Below are positions 7,896 to 16,815 of a stretch of DNA of 60,450 nucleotides, piece after piece. Position numbers and translations under genes: made by a program. Each line of letters begins with the position of its first letter. Position 1 is the first letter of the stretch. The stretch spans positions 1,026,423 through 1,086,872 of the forward strand of contig CP070632.1 of the NCBI GenBank assembly GCA_020356065.1. Direction: 5' to 3'. The notes beneath the pieces were generated by a model. It saw nothing but the letters and a program-made list of their open reading frames with translations. It did not search any database and was not told where the DNA came from. Origin of the DNA: Nitrospiraceae bacterium (GTDB lineage Bacteria > Nitrospirota > Thermodesulfovibrionia > UBA6902).

Positions 7896-9089
7896 TTGGA
7901 AACTATGGTAAGCACAGCTCTCTCTACAGAACTTCAGAAATGTGTGCGATGCGGGACCTGCAAGACCCTGTGTCCGACATATCACCTGACGTGTAACGAA
8001 TCATTCGGGGCACGGGGCAGGGTTGTATTACTCGGTGAACTCTGCTCAGACAAACTCGCTCCGAACAAAAAACTTGCAGAAAGGATTTACAGCTGCATGC
8101 TGTGTGAAGCATGCAAAGGTGTCTGTCCCACAGGCATTAACATCCCTGAAGTTATCTACAAGGGGCGGGCATTACTGAAAAAATCATTCAAAAAAGGTTA
8201 TATATCCAAAAAGGCTTTGCGCACCGCAATTACCTATATGAACAGTACCATGCCTTTTGCCAGAGTATTTCAGAAACTCTTTTACCGGCCTTTTTCCCGT
8301 ACCTTTGGGCTTCGCTACTTTCCTGAGATATCATCAAAACCGTTCAATAAAAATATCCAGGTATATAAGAATGTTAAAAAAACCGGCCGGATAGCCATAT
8401 TTGCCGGCTGCAATGTTAATTACTTCTATCCACACCTTGGCTATTCACTTTCACATGGACTGCTTTCCAGGGGGTATGAAGTGGTGGTCTTTAAAGGGGA
8501 GGAGTGCTGTGGAGCACCCCTGAGATCAATGGGCCTTGAAGATGAAGCATCAGACATGGCCAGAAGAAACCTTGATCATTTTAACAGGGTGCGGGCAGAC
8601 GCGATAATCAGTCTCTGCCCGACATGCACACTGGTAATAAGGGAACAGTATCCACTGATTGTAGGCGATACGATCTCTAACATTATGGACCTGAATGAAT
8701 TTCTGATCAAATTTGATTTCATTCATGATCTCGAGGCAGCAACCGGGATAGTCACCTATCACGACCCCTGCCATCTCAGTCATGGACTGGGCATAAGAGA
8801 GCAGCCCAGAAAGATATTAAATTCAATCAAGGGCCTTGAGTACAGGGAGATGAAGCATGCTGATGAATGCTGCGGCTTTGCCGGATTATTCAGTATGCAG
8901 TTTAAAGAGATGGCAAACACGATCGGCATGAAAAAGATTGAGAACATTTCCAATACATCTGCGGATACGGTCGTTACATCCTGCCCCGGCTGTATAATGC
9001 AGCTTGAGTCTTTATGCAGAAAGGCCCATCTCAGAATCAATATTAAGCATATGGTCGAAGTGGTTGATGAGGCCATGCATGGACATTAA
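7896..9089 (+). CDS. GlcF-like (Fe-S)-binding protein (CCG domains)
   Basis: A 397-aa Fe-S subunit of the glycolate oxidase/heterodisulfide reductase-like class. Two 4Fe-4S motifs are present (CVRCGTCKTLCP at about 16-27 and CMLCEACKGVCP at about 67-78), then two CCG domains: FAGCNV with GEECCGAP, and HDPCHLSHG with ADECCGFAG. These Cys-rich domains usually bind a cubane or a non-cubane cluster and pass electrons. The start is a TTG at 7896 or the ATG three codons in. The FAD subunit (GlcD) that normally lies next to it is missing here, so the partner must be elsewhere or different. It could serve glycolate, lactate or another 2-hydroxyacid oxidase. Confidence 0.88.
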   Translation: METMVSTALSTELQKCVRCGTCKTLCPTYHLTCNESFGARGRVVLLGELCSDKLAPNKKLAERIYSCMLCEACKGVCPTGINIPEVIYKGRALLKKSFKKGYISKKALRTAITYMNSTMPFARVFQKLFYRPFSRTFGLRYFPEISSKPFNKNIQVYKNVKKTGRIAIFAGCNVNYFYPHLGYSLSHGLLSRGYEVVVFKGEECCGAPLRSMGLEDEASDMARRNLDHFNRVRADAIISLCPTCTLVIREQYPLIVGDTISNIMDLNEFLIKFDFIHDLEAATGIVTYHDPCHLSHGLGIREQPRKILNSIKGLEYREMKHADECCGFAGLFSMQFKEMANTIGMKKIENISNTSADTVVTSCPGCIMQLESLCRKAHLRINIKHMVEVVDEAMHGH

Positions 9090-9234
9090 AAACAGCAGAG
9101 AATAGCCAGTAAATTACGACAGCATATTCAGCCTGATAAATTTCGATTTTTATAATATACTGATGTTATATCTTAAGCAATCAAAATTAACTATAAATTA
9201 AATAGAGTCGTTGCACAAGGTCAAATTTTACACC

Positions 9235-9343
9235 GTCATTCCCGAAGTCTTCAGGCGGGTTGGAGCGACTCTCGCATAGACTTGTATCGAGAATCCAGGC
9301 TTTTTATTAATACTGGATACCCGATTGAAGCTCTCGGGTATGA
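9235..9343. repeat. Intergenic imperfect palindromic repeat (GTCATTCCCG type)
   Basis: GTCATTCCCGA at the left pairs with TCGGGTATGAC at the right (10 of 11 match), and inner arms GAGAATCCAG and CTGGATACCCG also pair. This is the architecture of the dispersed GTCATTCCCG...GGGAATGAC hairpin elements common in many bacterial genomes. Only one copy is in this window. It ends 51 bp before the aldolase start, and no function is evident. Confidence 0.65.
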
Positions 9344-9394
9344 CAAAAACAAAAAAAGAACTATATCTACTAACACTAAAAAAAAGGAGTCGTT

Positions 9395-10039
9395 ATGAAA
9401 TTTTTTATTGATACAGCCAATATCGAGGAAATAAAGGCAGCATGGGAGCTGGGAGTGCTCGACGGCGTTACCACAAATCCTTCGCTCATTGCCAAGGAAA
9501 ATAAAAAGGCCGGACCTCTATTTAAAGAGATCTGCAGCATAGTTGACGGACCGGTTAATGCTGAGGTAGTAAGTCTTGACGCTGAAGGCATGGTGAAGGA
9601 GGGTAAGCAGCGCGCAAAAATTCATAAGAACATCGTTGTCAAAATCCCGATGACCGTGGAAGGATTAAAGGCAGTAAAGAAACTGACTGCTCTGAAGATA
9701 AAGACAAATGTCACCCTCATTTTTTCTGCAAATCAGGCGTTGCTGGCCGCAAAAGCCGGAGCCACATATGTCAGTCCCTTTGTGGGAAGGCTTGATGACA
9801 TCAGCCATTTCGGTATGGACATCGTCAGTCAGATCCTTGATATTTATGATAACTATGGATATGAGACTGAGGTTATCGTTGCGAGCATCCGTAATCCTCT
9901 GCATGTGCTTGAAGCTGCCACCATGGGTGCTCATATCGCAACAATTCCTTATAAGGTAATTGAACAGCTTTCCAAACACCCTCTGACTGATATCGGGCTT
10001 GAGAAATTTCTGGCTGACTGGCAGAAGGTGCCGAAATAA
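9395..10039 (+). CDS. Transaldolase / fructose-6-phosphate aldolase family protein
   Basis: A 214-aa single-domain aldolase of the TalC/FSA type. The N-terminus [20 protein letters not shown] and [12 protein letters not shown] are signatures. The Schiff-base lysine lies in VVKIPMT (about residue 83). [20 protein letters not shown] and [12 protein letters not shown] complete the (beta-alpha)8 active site. The enzyme links pentose-phosphate and glycolytic sugars, either as a short transaldolase or by cleaving fructose 6-phosphate; sequence alone does not separate these. The start ATG has an AAAAGGAGTCGTT ribosome site. It is a single gene, preceded by a palindromic repeat. Confidence 0.93.
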   Translation: MKFFIDTANIEEIKAAWELGVLDGVTTNPSLIAKENKKAGPLFKEICSIVDGPVNAEVVSLDAEGMVKEGKQRAKIHKNIVVKIPMTVEGLKAVKKLTALKIKTNVTLIFSANQALLAAKAGATYVSPFVGRLDDISHFGMDIVSQILDIYDNYGYETEVIVASIRNPLHVLEAATMGAHIATIPYKVIEQLSKHPLTDIGLEKFLADWQKVPK

Positions 10040-10119
10040 ATGAACTATTAAAAATAAAAGGTAAAAAATAATGAAAATTAAACAATATTCAAAATATTAT
10101 AAATTTGTATTCAACAATT

Positions 10120-10148
10120 TTGATGTTTTCTCTTTAATTTTTTATAGT
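10120..10148 (+). promoter_or_regulatory. Sigma70-type promoter placing the FmdB start at +1
   Basis: TTGATG (10120-10125), 17-bp spacer, TATAGT (10143-10148). Transcription should start about 10154-10155, which is the GTG start codon. No Shine-Dalgarno sequence lies between, so the mRNA looks leaderless. Confidence 0.6.
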
Positions 10149-10153
10149 ATAAA

Positions 10154-10360
10154 GTGCCTATATTCGAATACAAATGTGATGATTGTGGAGAGGAGTTTGA
10201 GAAACTGGTGTTCGGCTCTCATCCTGAAATGACATGTCCGAAGTGCAGTAAGAATAATGTAACAAAGAAGATGTCTGCCTTTGGCATGAGTGGGGTCGAG
10301 AAGCAGACATCCTCAGGCTGTACTTCCTGCACAAAGTCCACCTGCAGTTCATGTCAATGA
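10154..10360 (+). CDS. FmdB-family zinc ribbon protein
   Basis: A 68-aa protein starting with GTG. MPIFEYKCDDCGEEFEKLV followed by MTCPKCSKNNVTKKM gives the two CxxC knuckles of the FmdB putative regulatory zinc ribbon. The C-terminal tail is rich in Cys and Ser (GCTSCTKSTCSSCQ), as in many family members, and may bind a second metal. The family was named from a regulator near formamidase in Methylophilus; the molecular role is not established. The MPI(F/Y)EY start is fixed for the family, so the leaderless GTG start is well supported. Confidence 0.9.
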   Translation: MPIFEYKCDDCGEEFEKLVFGSHPEMTCPKCSKNNVTKKMSAFGMSGVEKQTSSGCTSCTKSTCSSCQ

Positions 10361-10706
10361 TGTAATTATTTTTTTTCCCCTGCCTGCATACTCTCTGTCT
10401 GTTATCAACTGCTTTCATAACTATACATTTGCCTATATTTCCGTCAGTCTTCAGTACCCTGCTTTTTTTCGAGCAGAGTACGCTGAGTACACCTCATTCG
10501 TCTATACATACAGAACGTCAGTCCCATACCGAAAACAGCGTTCAGATACTGAATATCGGCAGTGCCTGAATACCCCGGATTGCTGAATAATATAAATAAA
10601 TCAAATAGTTAAATATTGGCAAGGGTATTGCTTTGTTAAAGGTATGATGCTGAAAACAATAAAAAATTCAAATAACTCTTTGATTCACAATGAGGGGGAA
10701 ATTACC
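10361..10706. other. 346-bp intergenic region carrying a sigma54-type promoter
   Basis: No gene seen apart from very short frames. The left part is pyrimidine-rich after the FmdB stop. The right part holds the -24/-12 element at 10617-10632 and a leader of about 64 nt before the small membrane-protein gene. Confidence 0.5.
10617..10632 (+). promoter_or_regulatory. Sigma54 (RpoN) -24/-12 promoter
   Basis: TGGCAAGGGTATTGCT fits the sigma54 consensus TGGCAC-N5-TTGC, with GG and GC exactly 12 bp apart. Start of transcription is predicted near 10643, 64 nt before the likely ATG at 10707. No enhancer site was identified. Confidence 0.65.
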
Positions 10707-10967
10707 ATGGAAACAACATTAACAAATGATTATTATCTTCAGTTCAATGAGACATATTTCGTAGCGCGTGGAAATTCAAAGAGAGAAGACACAAAAAAGA
10801 AAGCCATAGCTGTCAGTAATACGAAAGCGGGACTGCTCGGACGCCTAATCTGTAAGGGATTGTGCAGGACAGCTGGAGAGATTCTGGTGGTAATTTCGCT
10901 GCTTGTGGCCTGTAAATATACCGGGCTCTATGATGTATGGGTTCAGCTCATAGACAGGCTTGTGTAA
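10707..10967 (+). CDS. Small hypothetical membrane protein behind a sigma54 promoter
   Basis: An 86-aa protein. The ATG at 10707 was chosen because TGAGGGGGAAATTACC provides a ribosome site; an in-frame ATG at 10644 lies at the predicted transcription start and has none. The N-terminal half is hydrophilic (NDYYLQFNETYFVARGNSK). A Lys-rich stretch and GLLGRLICKGLCRTAGEI precede one hydrophobic segment (LVVISLLVACKYTGLYDVWV, residues about 60-79), so it is probably a single-span inner-membrane protein. I do not recognise the family. A stress, nitrogen or envelope response role would fit RpoN control but is only a guess. Confidence 0.65.
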   Translation: METTLTNDYYLQFNETYFVARGNSKREDTKKKAIAVSNTKAGLLGRLICKGLCRTAGEILVVISLLVACKYTGLYDVWVQLIDRLV

Positions 10968-11062
10968 TACAAACTGAACAGTTCAGGAACGGTCATTATA
11001 TTTTGAAATGCTATTGATTTTGCCCGCGAGCATATCGGCTATGAAACAAATAACCTGATAAT

Positions 11063-12709
11063 TTATTCCTGGTTTATATTCTTTCCCAATTCCATATACT
11101 TGAGGATTTCAACTCCGGCTCTGTCATAGTAAACGCTTGTTGATGGTATGTTATCAAGAGTCGATATTGCTTCGATAAATTTACCTTTATCAGCTTTATC
11201 GTATGCCTCCTGCATTATCATCTGATATCCCAGCTCTGTCTCTGCCTTGTTTTTCAGCAGCTCTGCTTCATAATTATCCGGATCAACGGACAATACGTTG
11301 TTTAACTCAGAAATTGCCTCATTCCACGATTCCCTGTTCATAAAATTCTTGCTGTTACTCAGGTATAAATTAATAGAATTTACATTTGCAGTCTTTTTCG
11401 CGTTCACAGCAGCAGGCTGTTGCGGCTCTGAATCTTTTTCATTCCCTGACATAACGAACAGCAACATAAGTGCAAGGAAAAAGAAGGACAGGGAAACAAG
11501 AATGGGTCGGGGAACTGTTTTAATAAATTTTACTATCGCATGTTCTTCGCTTTCTTTTCTCTTTAAGGAAACAACCTCTCCCGGTTCAATAAATCTTAAA
11601 AAAGTATCTCCAATCTGAATTTCCATGCCGCTGGCAAGTATGGCTTCCTTTATTTTTGCTTTTCCTATCAGAACGCCATTTACGCTGTTCAGATCTGTAA
11701 TGGTGATCCAGTCATCTTTATGACGGACAACCTTTGCATGATGTCCACGTGAAACAAGCGGATCCTTAAGTACGATATCATTGTCTTCAGAGCGTCCTAT
11801 TAACAGTTCTTTATTTATGTAAAACTCTTTTCCGGTATCTTCTCCTGAAATTATCACCAGTTTCGGCATTTGAAGGAGGCTTTTCCCTTTGTCCATGTTG
11901 AGAGTGCCGCTTTCGCTCATATCAGCCGGTATGTTAGATTTGATGCTCTTCTGTTCTCTCGTAACTTTATCATGCTGAATGTCAGCCTGCGGCCTGATTT
12001 CCTTCTCTGTCAAAGAGGGTTTCGGTTTTGTGATAACCGTTTTATCAATACCTTCTTCTTCACTGTATTCTTCAAGATAAAATACATTGAGCCCTATTTT
12101 TATTTCATCTCCCGGAGAAATGTTTACTGCCTTAGCGGCCGGAATTTTATTGCCATTCACGAAAACTCCGTTCGTACTGTCCAGATCTTTTATATACACT
12201 TTATTCTGACGCAAAGAAATCTTTGCATGGTTGAGCGATACGCTTGTATCATTGAGCAAAAGAGTGCTCCCTTCACCTCTGCCGATTATGATTGGCTTGC
12301 TCGTAACAGACGTTTCTCCTGATGTTTCCCTGTCTCCTTTTAAAACAAGTTTGAGCTTCGCATCAGTGTGCGATTTATTGATTATCACTGTTCTTTCCGT
12401 GTCTGCGTCATCAGTACTTTCTTCAAGATGCAGTATGTTGAGCCCTATTTTTATTTCATCTCCGAGGACAATATGCTTAGATTTCTCACTTGAAATCCTC
12501 TGACCATTTACGAGGACGCCATTTGTGCTGTCCAGATCCCTGATAAAGACTTTGCCCTGACGCATCGTAATTTTGGCATGGTTGAGAGATATACTCGAGT
12601 CATGAATCAGGAACGTGCTGCCTTCGCCTCTGCCGATTATGATTGGCCTCGTGGTGACAGACGTTTCCATTGATGTACCTTCATCCCCTTTTAGTACAAG
12701 TTTTAACAT
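11063..12709 (-). CDS. Triple FHA-domain protein with membrane anchor and TPR-like tail
   Basis: A 548-aa protein. Three forkhead-associated domains occur in a row: residues 1-75 (IIGRGEGSTFLIHDSSISLNHAKI, DLDSTNGVLVNG), about 115-195 (near-duplicate), and about 275-365 (IGRSEDNDIVLKDPLVSRGHH). Each keeps the GR...S..H...N pattern that binds phosphothreonine. A hydrophobic segment (LVSLSFFFLALMLLFVMSG, about 400-420) is followed by a helical TPR-like region (EAISELNNVLSVDPDNYEAELL). The FHA part is N-terminal and likely cytoplasmic, the TPR part on the other side. The first two FHA units are close copies, so they arose by recent duplication. A single-FHA gene lies 50 bp upstream on the same strand. 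Such proteins read out Ser/Thr kinase signals; the partner kinase is not adjacent. Confidence 0.88.
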   Translation of the reverse strand: MLKLVLKGDEGTSMETSVTTRPIIIGRGEGSTFLIHDSSISLNHAKITMRQGKVFIRDLDSTNGVLVNGQRISSEKSKHIVLGDEIKIGLNILHLEESTDDADTERTVIINKSHTDAKLKLVLKGDRETSGETSVTSKPIIIGRGEGSTLLLNDTSVSLNHAKISLRQNKVYIKDLDSTNGVFVNGNKIPAAKAVNISPGDEIKIGLNVFYLEEYSEEEGIDKTVITKPKPSLTEKEIRPQADIQHDKVTREQKSIKSNIPADMSESGTLNMDKGKSLLQMPKLVIISGEDTGKEFYINKELLIGRSEDNDIVLKDPLVSRGHHAKVVRHKDDWITITDLNSVNGVLIGKAKIKEAILASGMEIQIGDTFLRFIEPGEVVSLKRKESEEHAIVKFIKTVPRPILVSLSFFFLALMLLFVMSGNEKDSEPQQPAAVNAKKTANVNSINLYLSNSKNFMNRESWNEAISELNNVLSVDPDNYEAELLKNKAETELGYQMIMQEAYDKADKGKFIEAISTLDNIPSTSVYYDRAGVEILKYMELGKNINQE

Positions 12710-12759
12710 GATACTATGTCCTGCCTCTCATGATTGATAATGTGTACAGCGTAATAGGA

Positions 12760-13143
12760 TCATTTATCCCGTTTTAAAAAATCATGAATTTTTTTTACCT
12801 GAACTTTTTTGCCGGAAGAAAGCATGGTTTGATCCAGTAATGATTCTGAGCCTGCTTCAGGGCATATAAATTGTACAGGTATATTTCCAATATGTAACAT
12901 GTCCTGATCATGGAGTAAAGCCCTGCTGATCTTTTTTCCGTTGAGTTCGGTACCATTGCTGCTTTCAAGATCAACAATCTCAACCTGATCCTGATGCAAA
13001 AGAATTTTCACATGGTACCGGGAGACGCTCTTGTCATTAATCATAATGTCATTGTCCATTACTCTGCCCAGTGTAATCTCATCCTGGTCAAATTCGAAAG
13101 CCATGGGTTCACCTTTACTCTCAACGACAAGTTTACATTTCAT
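12760..13143 (-). CDS. FHA-domain protein
   Basis: A 127-aa protein made of one FHA domain (residues 1-100): ITLGRVMDNDIMINDKSVSRYHVKIL, then DLESSNGTELNGKKI. The phosphothreonine-binding residues R, S, H and N are in place. A short basic tail (KKVQVKKIHDFLKRDK) follows. It has no membrane segment. It is the first gene of a two-gene unit with the triple-FHA protein and may compete for or relay the same phosphorylated partner. An AAGGGAATTATC ribosome site precedes the ATG. Confidence 0.9.
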   Translation of the reverse strand: MKCKLVVESKGEPMAFEFDQDEITLGRVMDNDIMINDKSVSRYHVKILLHQDQVEIVDLESSNGTELNGKKISRALLHDQDMLHIGNIPVQFICPEAGSESLLDQTMLSSGKKVQVKKIHDFLKRDK

Positions 13144-13412
13144 GATAATTCCCTTCTTTTATAAATCAATATTCTATCACTTTCGGTACATTCTGTGCTT
13201 TTTAACCATGAACATGAAATTTCAGGTATGAAACACCTGTCACGATTTTTTCTAACATACATAATACTGCAGATTAGTATCAAGGCATCATACCGTCATG
13301 TGTCATTGCATCAAGTCCTTTTATACACCGCAAGAACAACTGCATACCGAAATTCAGTACCCTGGACAGAACCCCGCCTTAATATCTTTCATAAAAACAG
13401 GCACTTGCCTAA

Positions 13413-13428
13413 TGGCAAGGTAATTGCA
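13413..13428 (+). promoter_or_regulatory. Orphan sigma54-like -24/-12 element
   Basis: TGGCAAGGTAATTGCA, with GG and GC 12 bp apart. It is nearly identical to the element at 10617. Transcription would begin near 13439 and run into 2 kb without a plus-strand gene, so it is either a small-RNA promoter or a chance match. A CTTGCC-TAAT-GGCAAG hairpin overlaps the -24 box. Confidence 0.4.
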
Positions 13429-13564
13429 ATAAATTATCTCGTATAAGACAGACAATACCTTATTGCAAAGGATGTTATTTTTTATGGATAAAGAGCGCAT
13501 TTTATTCTGTTAATGAGTTGCATGATATTCTCATCTTTCCTGAAATCCTGCCAGTACACCTCGC

Positions 13565-13592
13565 CAAAAAAAGGGCGGCCCACAGGCCGTCC
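13565..13592 (-). terminator. Rho-independent terminator (minus strand)
   Basis: On the minus strand GGACGGCC-TGTG-GGCCGCCC forms a G+C-rich stem (7 of 8 pairs) followed by seven T residues. It lies about 310 bp beyond the stop of the GT39-like gene and would stop read-through into the FHA pair. Confidence 0.75.
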
Positions 13593-13900
13593 TCTCTGCT
13601 CTCCTGTTGCTCTTACTTTTACTCATACACTGGAAACCTGCAAGACAGTATAATGATTTGTATCACTGAATATCTGTCGAAGCTGCTTGGTGCGTAGACT
13701 CCTCAGGTACCTGATTAAAGACTTCGGGCAGAACAAAAATCTATAATATCGAGGTATCAAAAAACTCTCATTGGCACGGGAAAAAAGTAAGAAGGACGAT
13801 CAAGTCACACGAAGATTATGAGTTAATATACACTTGAGCCCCCGAATCCTTTTTAATAACTACGTGGAAGAAAAACTAGTTTTACTTATAGCTATCGTAT

Positions 13901-15646
13901 CTATTGAGGTATCTCGACAGGCTGAAAGATTGTAACAACGGGATCGTATCGAAAAATACCGGTTGTAGTATTGAACATTATTTTCTGCTCATATCCATTG
14001 AGTTCTTCATTTACATTATCAGGCAATTCATCTTTTCCATTGGAAATAACCGCGACGGCTCTATAAACGTTATCAATAGGTATTGAAGTCTGGTAATAAC
14101 CGGGATTTGTATATTCCCAGGTAAATCGTAATGGTGACTCTTGAATCTTTTCCAGAGGAGGTACATTGTGAGCATCGTATTGGTAACCGATTTTTTTATG
14201 CGTATATAAATCCAGCACAGGCACGGATACAGCCGGATTTGCCACTGATGTTTCAGAGGGTATGGTGATTACCCTGATAAAGGGGGCATCAATAGTATTC
14301 AAGTATGTACCGGCTAAGTGAAGGTTTTCTTCACTCATTGTCCTGAGAAAGGGCAGGTATGCAAAGAACGCAACAATCAGGGAAAAGGCAGCAATGGACG
14401 TAACAATGTACCTCTTCAGATCGGAACTTTTCAGACAACACAGCCCGTAAGAAGCCATTAATGTGAACATGGGAAATATTACCATTACATACCTTGACCG
14501 CCTGATCTGTAGAATAATCACAAGGATGGTGAGCCAGCTGATGATAATAAATTTTACATCCCGTCTCTTTATCGCAAAATACAAGGAAATGATTGCAGAG
14601 AAGGTGATAAAGGGATGTGTCTGAAACAGAAATGTTGAAATAAAACTCTCTCCCCACCTCTTTAGACCGGGCGCCTGGTATTCGCTGAGGAAAGCGATCT
14701 GGCTCAGCATATTATCTGATTTAAGAAGGAACACGATCCCGGAAAGGATGAAGGTCATGCCGGCAACAGAGACTCCCCTTGACATATACGATCGTCGTGC
14801 GATGTGTGTTATGCGTTGATTATTGTCCGTTGAATGCGGTTCGACGTTCTGAATCACATAAACGAAAAATATCACGATCAGTACTGAAAGCATCACCCAC
14901 GCTGAGTATTTGGAGAAGACAGTGAAGAAGATTGCAAGGGAGGTTGATACAATCCAGACCCCGCCTTTTTCCATTGCAGTAATAAAGGTATAAACAGAGA
15001 GAGTGAGCAGAAACATGGTAGGCACATCTACCAGCATAAGCGGGACCTGCGAAAATATATATGGAATTCCCAAAATCATTGCACCGGCAAAATAACCAAC
15101 ATCATCACTCCATAATGTCTTTCCGATAAGGTAGGTGGTTATGACGGTTAGTGAAAAAAGCGAGGAATTCAAAAGCTGAATATATATTCTGGATTCACCA
15201 AAAAATTTAAATATGAGACCGTACAGAAAGGGGATAAGGGGAAGGTCTGTCCATGGACTGATTGCATTACCCCACTGAGACAGAAAATTCCCGGCACCGT
15301 ACAGTTTAAGATGCTTGGCATATGTGAAATATCTTGAGACATCAATAATGACTTCAGGCTGTTTCCAGAAAAGGGCTGATGCGGCAAAAGAGGTGATGAA
15401 AAGTGTCAAGGCAGGCCTGTATCGTTCGTATGTAACGAGTGATATGGCATAGGCCAGTGCGAGCCCGAGAGCCAGAACAGGAACAAACCAGACCAAGTCC
15501 ATATATGCGAACGTCCATTGCCAGCTGGTAAGCCTGTTATCATCAACGTGTCTGAAAAGATACAAAAGGGTAAACGATAAGACAGATAAAAGAGGGACCA
15601 GTATCATAAGGAGGTTCTTCCTGACAGAGGACGCATTTTCATTCAT
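13901..15646 (-). CDS. Glycosyltransferase family 39 (ArnT/PMT-like) membrane protein
   Basis: A 581-aa integral membrane protein with about 11-12 hydrophobic segments beginning at residues 13-30 (LMILVPLLSVLSFTLLYLF). The first large loop has EVIIDVSRYFTYAKHLKLYGAGNFLSQWG, with the Asp and aromatic pattern of the PMT_2/GT39 active-site loop. These enzymes move sugar from a polyprenyl-phosphate donor to protein, lipid A or glycolipid on the outer face of the inner membrane. A soluble C-terminal domain (about 440-581) is predicted periplasmic. The acceptor is unknown. It is divergent from rluD with only 45 bp between the starts, where overlapping TATAGT/TATACT elements may serve both directions. 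Confidence 0.85.
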   Translation of the reverse strand: MNENASSVRKNLLMILVPLLSVLSFTLLYLFRHVDDNRLTSWQWTFAYMDLVWFVPVLALGLALAYAISLVTYERYRPALTLFITSFAASALFWKQPEVIIDVSRYFTYAKHLKLYGAGNFLSQWGNAISPWTDLPLIPFLYGLIFKFFGESRIYIQLLNSSLFSLTVITTYLIGKTLWSDDVGYFAGAMILGIPYIFSQVPLMLVDVPTMFLLTLSVYTFITAMEKGGVWIVSTSLAIFFTVFSKYSAWVMLSVLIVIFFVYVIQNVEPHSTDNNQRITHIARRSYMSRGVSVAGMTFILSGIVFLLKSDNMLSQIAFLSEYQAPGLKRWGESFISTFLFQTHPFITFSAIISLYFAIKRRDVKFIIISWLTILVIILQIRRSRYVMVIFPMFTLMASYGLCCLKSSDLKRYIVTSIAAFSLIVAFFAYLPFLRTMSEENLHLAGTYLNTIDAPFIRVITIPSETSVANPAVSVPVLDLYTHKKIGYQYDAHNVPPLEKIQESPLRFTWEYTNPGYYQTSIPIDNVYRAVAVISNGKDELPDNVNEELNGYEQKIMFNTTTGIFRYDPVVTIFQPVEIPQ

Positions 15647-15691
15647 GCCCTAGTATACTATACTGTTCGGGGTATCAATTAAGGACGATAC

Positions 15692-16624
15692 ATGGGAAAT
15701 AAATACACCGTAAGCTTTGATGAGATGAATGAAAGGCTGGACAGCTTTCTTTCCTTAAAAAGTAATATTAAGCGGTCGGGCATTCAGCGGCTGATTAAAA
15801 GCGGACTTGCCATGGTAAACGGGGGAGTTGAAAAACCGGGTTATAAGGTAAGGGCAGGTGACGTTATCGAGCTTATTGTGCCTGATGAGCCTGATACCAT
15901 TCTGATTGCTGAAGACATCCCTTTGGACATATTATGGGAAGATGACCATATGGTGGTGGTCAACAAGCCTCCCGGCATGGTCGTATATCCTGCAGTCGGC
16001 AACAGAAGCGGCACGCTCATGAATGCCCTGGCTTTCAGATGCAGGAAGCTTTCTCCGGTAGGGGCTCCCTTACGACCCGGAATAGTGCACAGACTGGACA
16101 AGGACACCTCAGGAATCATAGTAATAGCAAAAGACAACGTAACTCATTACAACCTCGTGGACCAGTTCCGCGAGCGTGAGATTGAAAAGCAGTATCTTGC
16201 ACTTGTGTTTGGTGACCTGAAAGATGACAATGGAGAGATCAAAAAGGCAATAGGCAGGTCCTGGTCAAACAGAAAGAAGATGTCGACAAAGGCAAGGCGG
16301 GCAAAAGAGGCGATAACACAATATGAAGTTGTTCAGAGGTTTGGATATGCAACGCTGGCAAGGGTCAGGATCCTGACCGGCAGGACACACCAGATTAGGG
16401 TGCATTTTGCTTTCATTGGCCATCCGGTGCTTGGAGACAGCCTGTATGGAAAAAAGCTGAAGCTTGAGACTGAAAAGGGATTCATAAAGTTTAGCCGACA
16501 GATGCTGCATGCGTGCAGCCTGAAACTGAAGCACCCGGCAACAGGGGATTACAGGGAATTCAAAGCACCAATGCCGGGGGACATGCAGGAGGCGATTGAT
16601 AAGCTGAAAGAGTTTTCGACATAA
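15692..16624 (+). CDS. rluD: Ribosomal large-subunit pseudouridine synthase, RluD/RluA family
   Basis: A 310-aa enzyme that isomerises uridines in 23S rRNA helix 69 if truly RluD. The N-terminal S4 RNA-binding domain (residues 10-75; RLDSFLSLKSNIKRSGIQRLIKSG) is followed by the catalytic domain with GIVHRLDKDTSGIIVIAK, in which the Asp of HRLDKDTSG is the nucleophile. LTGRTHQIRVHFAFIGHPVLGD and the C-terminal HACSLKLKHPATG are family-typical. Full length. The ribosome site is AAGGACGATAC. RluC or another RluA paralogue cannot be excluded, but the S4-plus-RluD length fits. Confidence 0.92.
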   Translation: MGNKYTVSFDEMNERLDSFLSLKSNIKRSGIQRLIKSGLAMVNGGVEKPGYKVRAGDVIELIVPDEPDTILIAEDIPLDILWEDDHMVVVNKPPGMVVYPAVGNRSGTLMNALAFRCRKLSPVGAPLRPGIVHRLDKDTSGIIVIAKDNVTHYNLVDQFREREIEKQYLALVFGDLKDDNGEIKKAIGRSWSNRKKMSTKARRAKEAITQYEVVQRFGYATLARVRILTGRTHQIRVHFAFIGHPVLGDSLYGKKLKLETEKGFIKFSRQMLHACSLKLKHPATGDYREFKAPMPGDMQEAIDKLKEFST

Positions 16625-16815
16625 TCTGGGCTACCAAGGTTTTTATCACATCCTGGATGTGACGACTTGTAAAAATTGGCAATACAGTTGATTAAGACCT
16701 CATAAGTCAACGTAAAAAATTCATTTCATAAGGGATTCCCCTATCAAGTTTAATATGATCGCTACCGAGAGTATAACCAATCTTAATTAAAATTTATATC
16801 AAAGGAGCAACTTAT

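Larger units (their letters stand above)
13144..13900. other. 757-bp intergenic region with a sigma54-like site and a terminator
   Basis: No credible gene on either strand. It holds a plus-strand sigma54-like element at 13413-13428 with no gene downstream, and a minus-strand terminator at 13565-13592. Promoters of the FHA pair presumably lie in 13150-13260, but I could not place a convincing pair. Confidence 0.5.

Noticed and set aside
13782-13800. TTGGCACG, a perfect sigma54 -24 box
   Set aside because: The -12 position is AAAA instead of TTGC, so it cannot be a sigma54 promoter.
16666-16684. TTGGCAATACAGTTGAT, a sigma54-like sequence before the chemoreceptor
   Set aside because: The invariant C of the -12 GC is A; likely chance.
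16743-16775. Possible sigma28 promoter (TCAAGTTT ... CCGAGA) before the chemoreceptor
   Set aside because: Spacer is 12 not 11 bp and the -10 box matches only about 5 of 8 positions; too weak to call.
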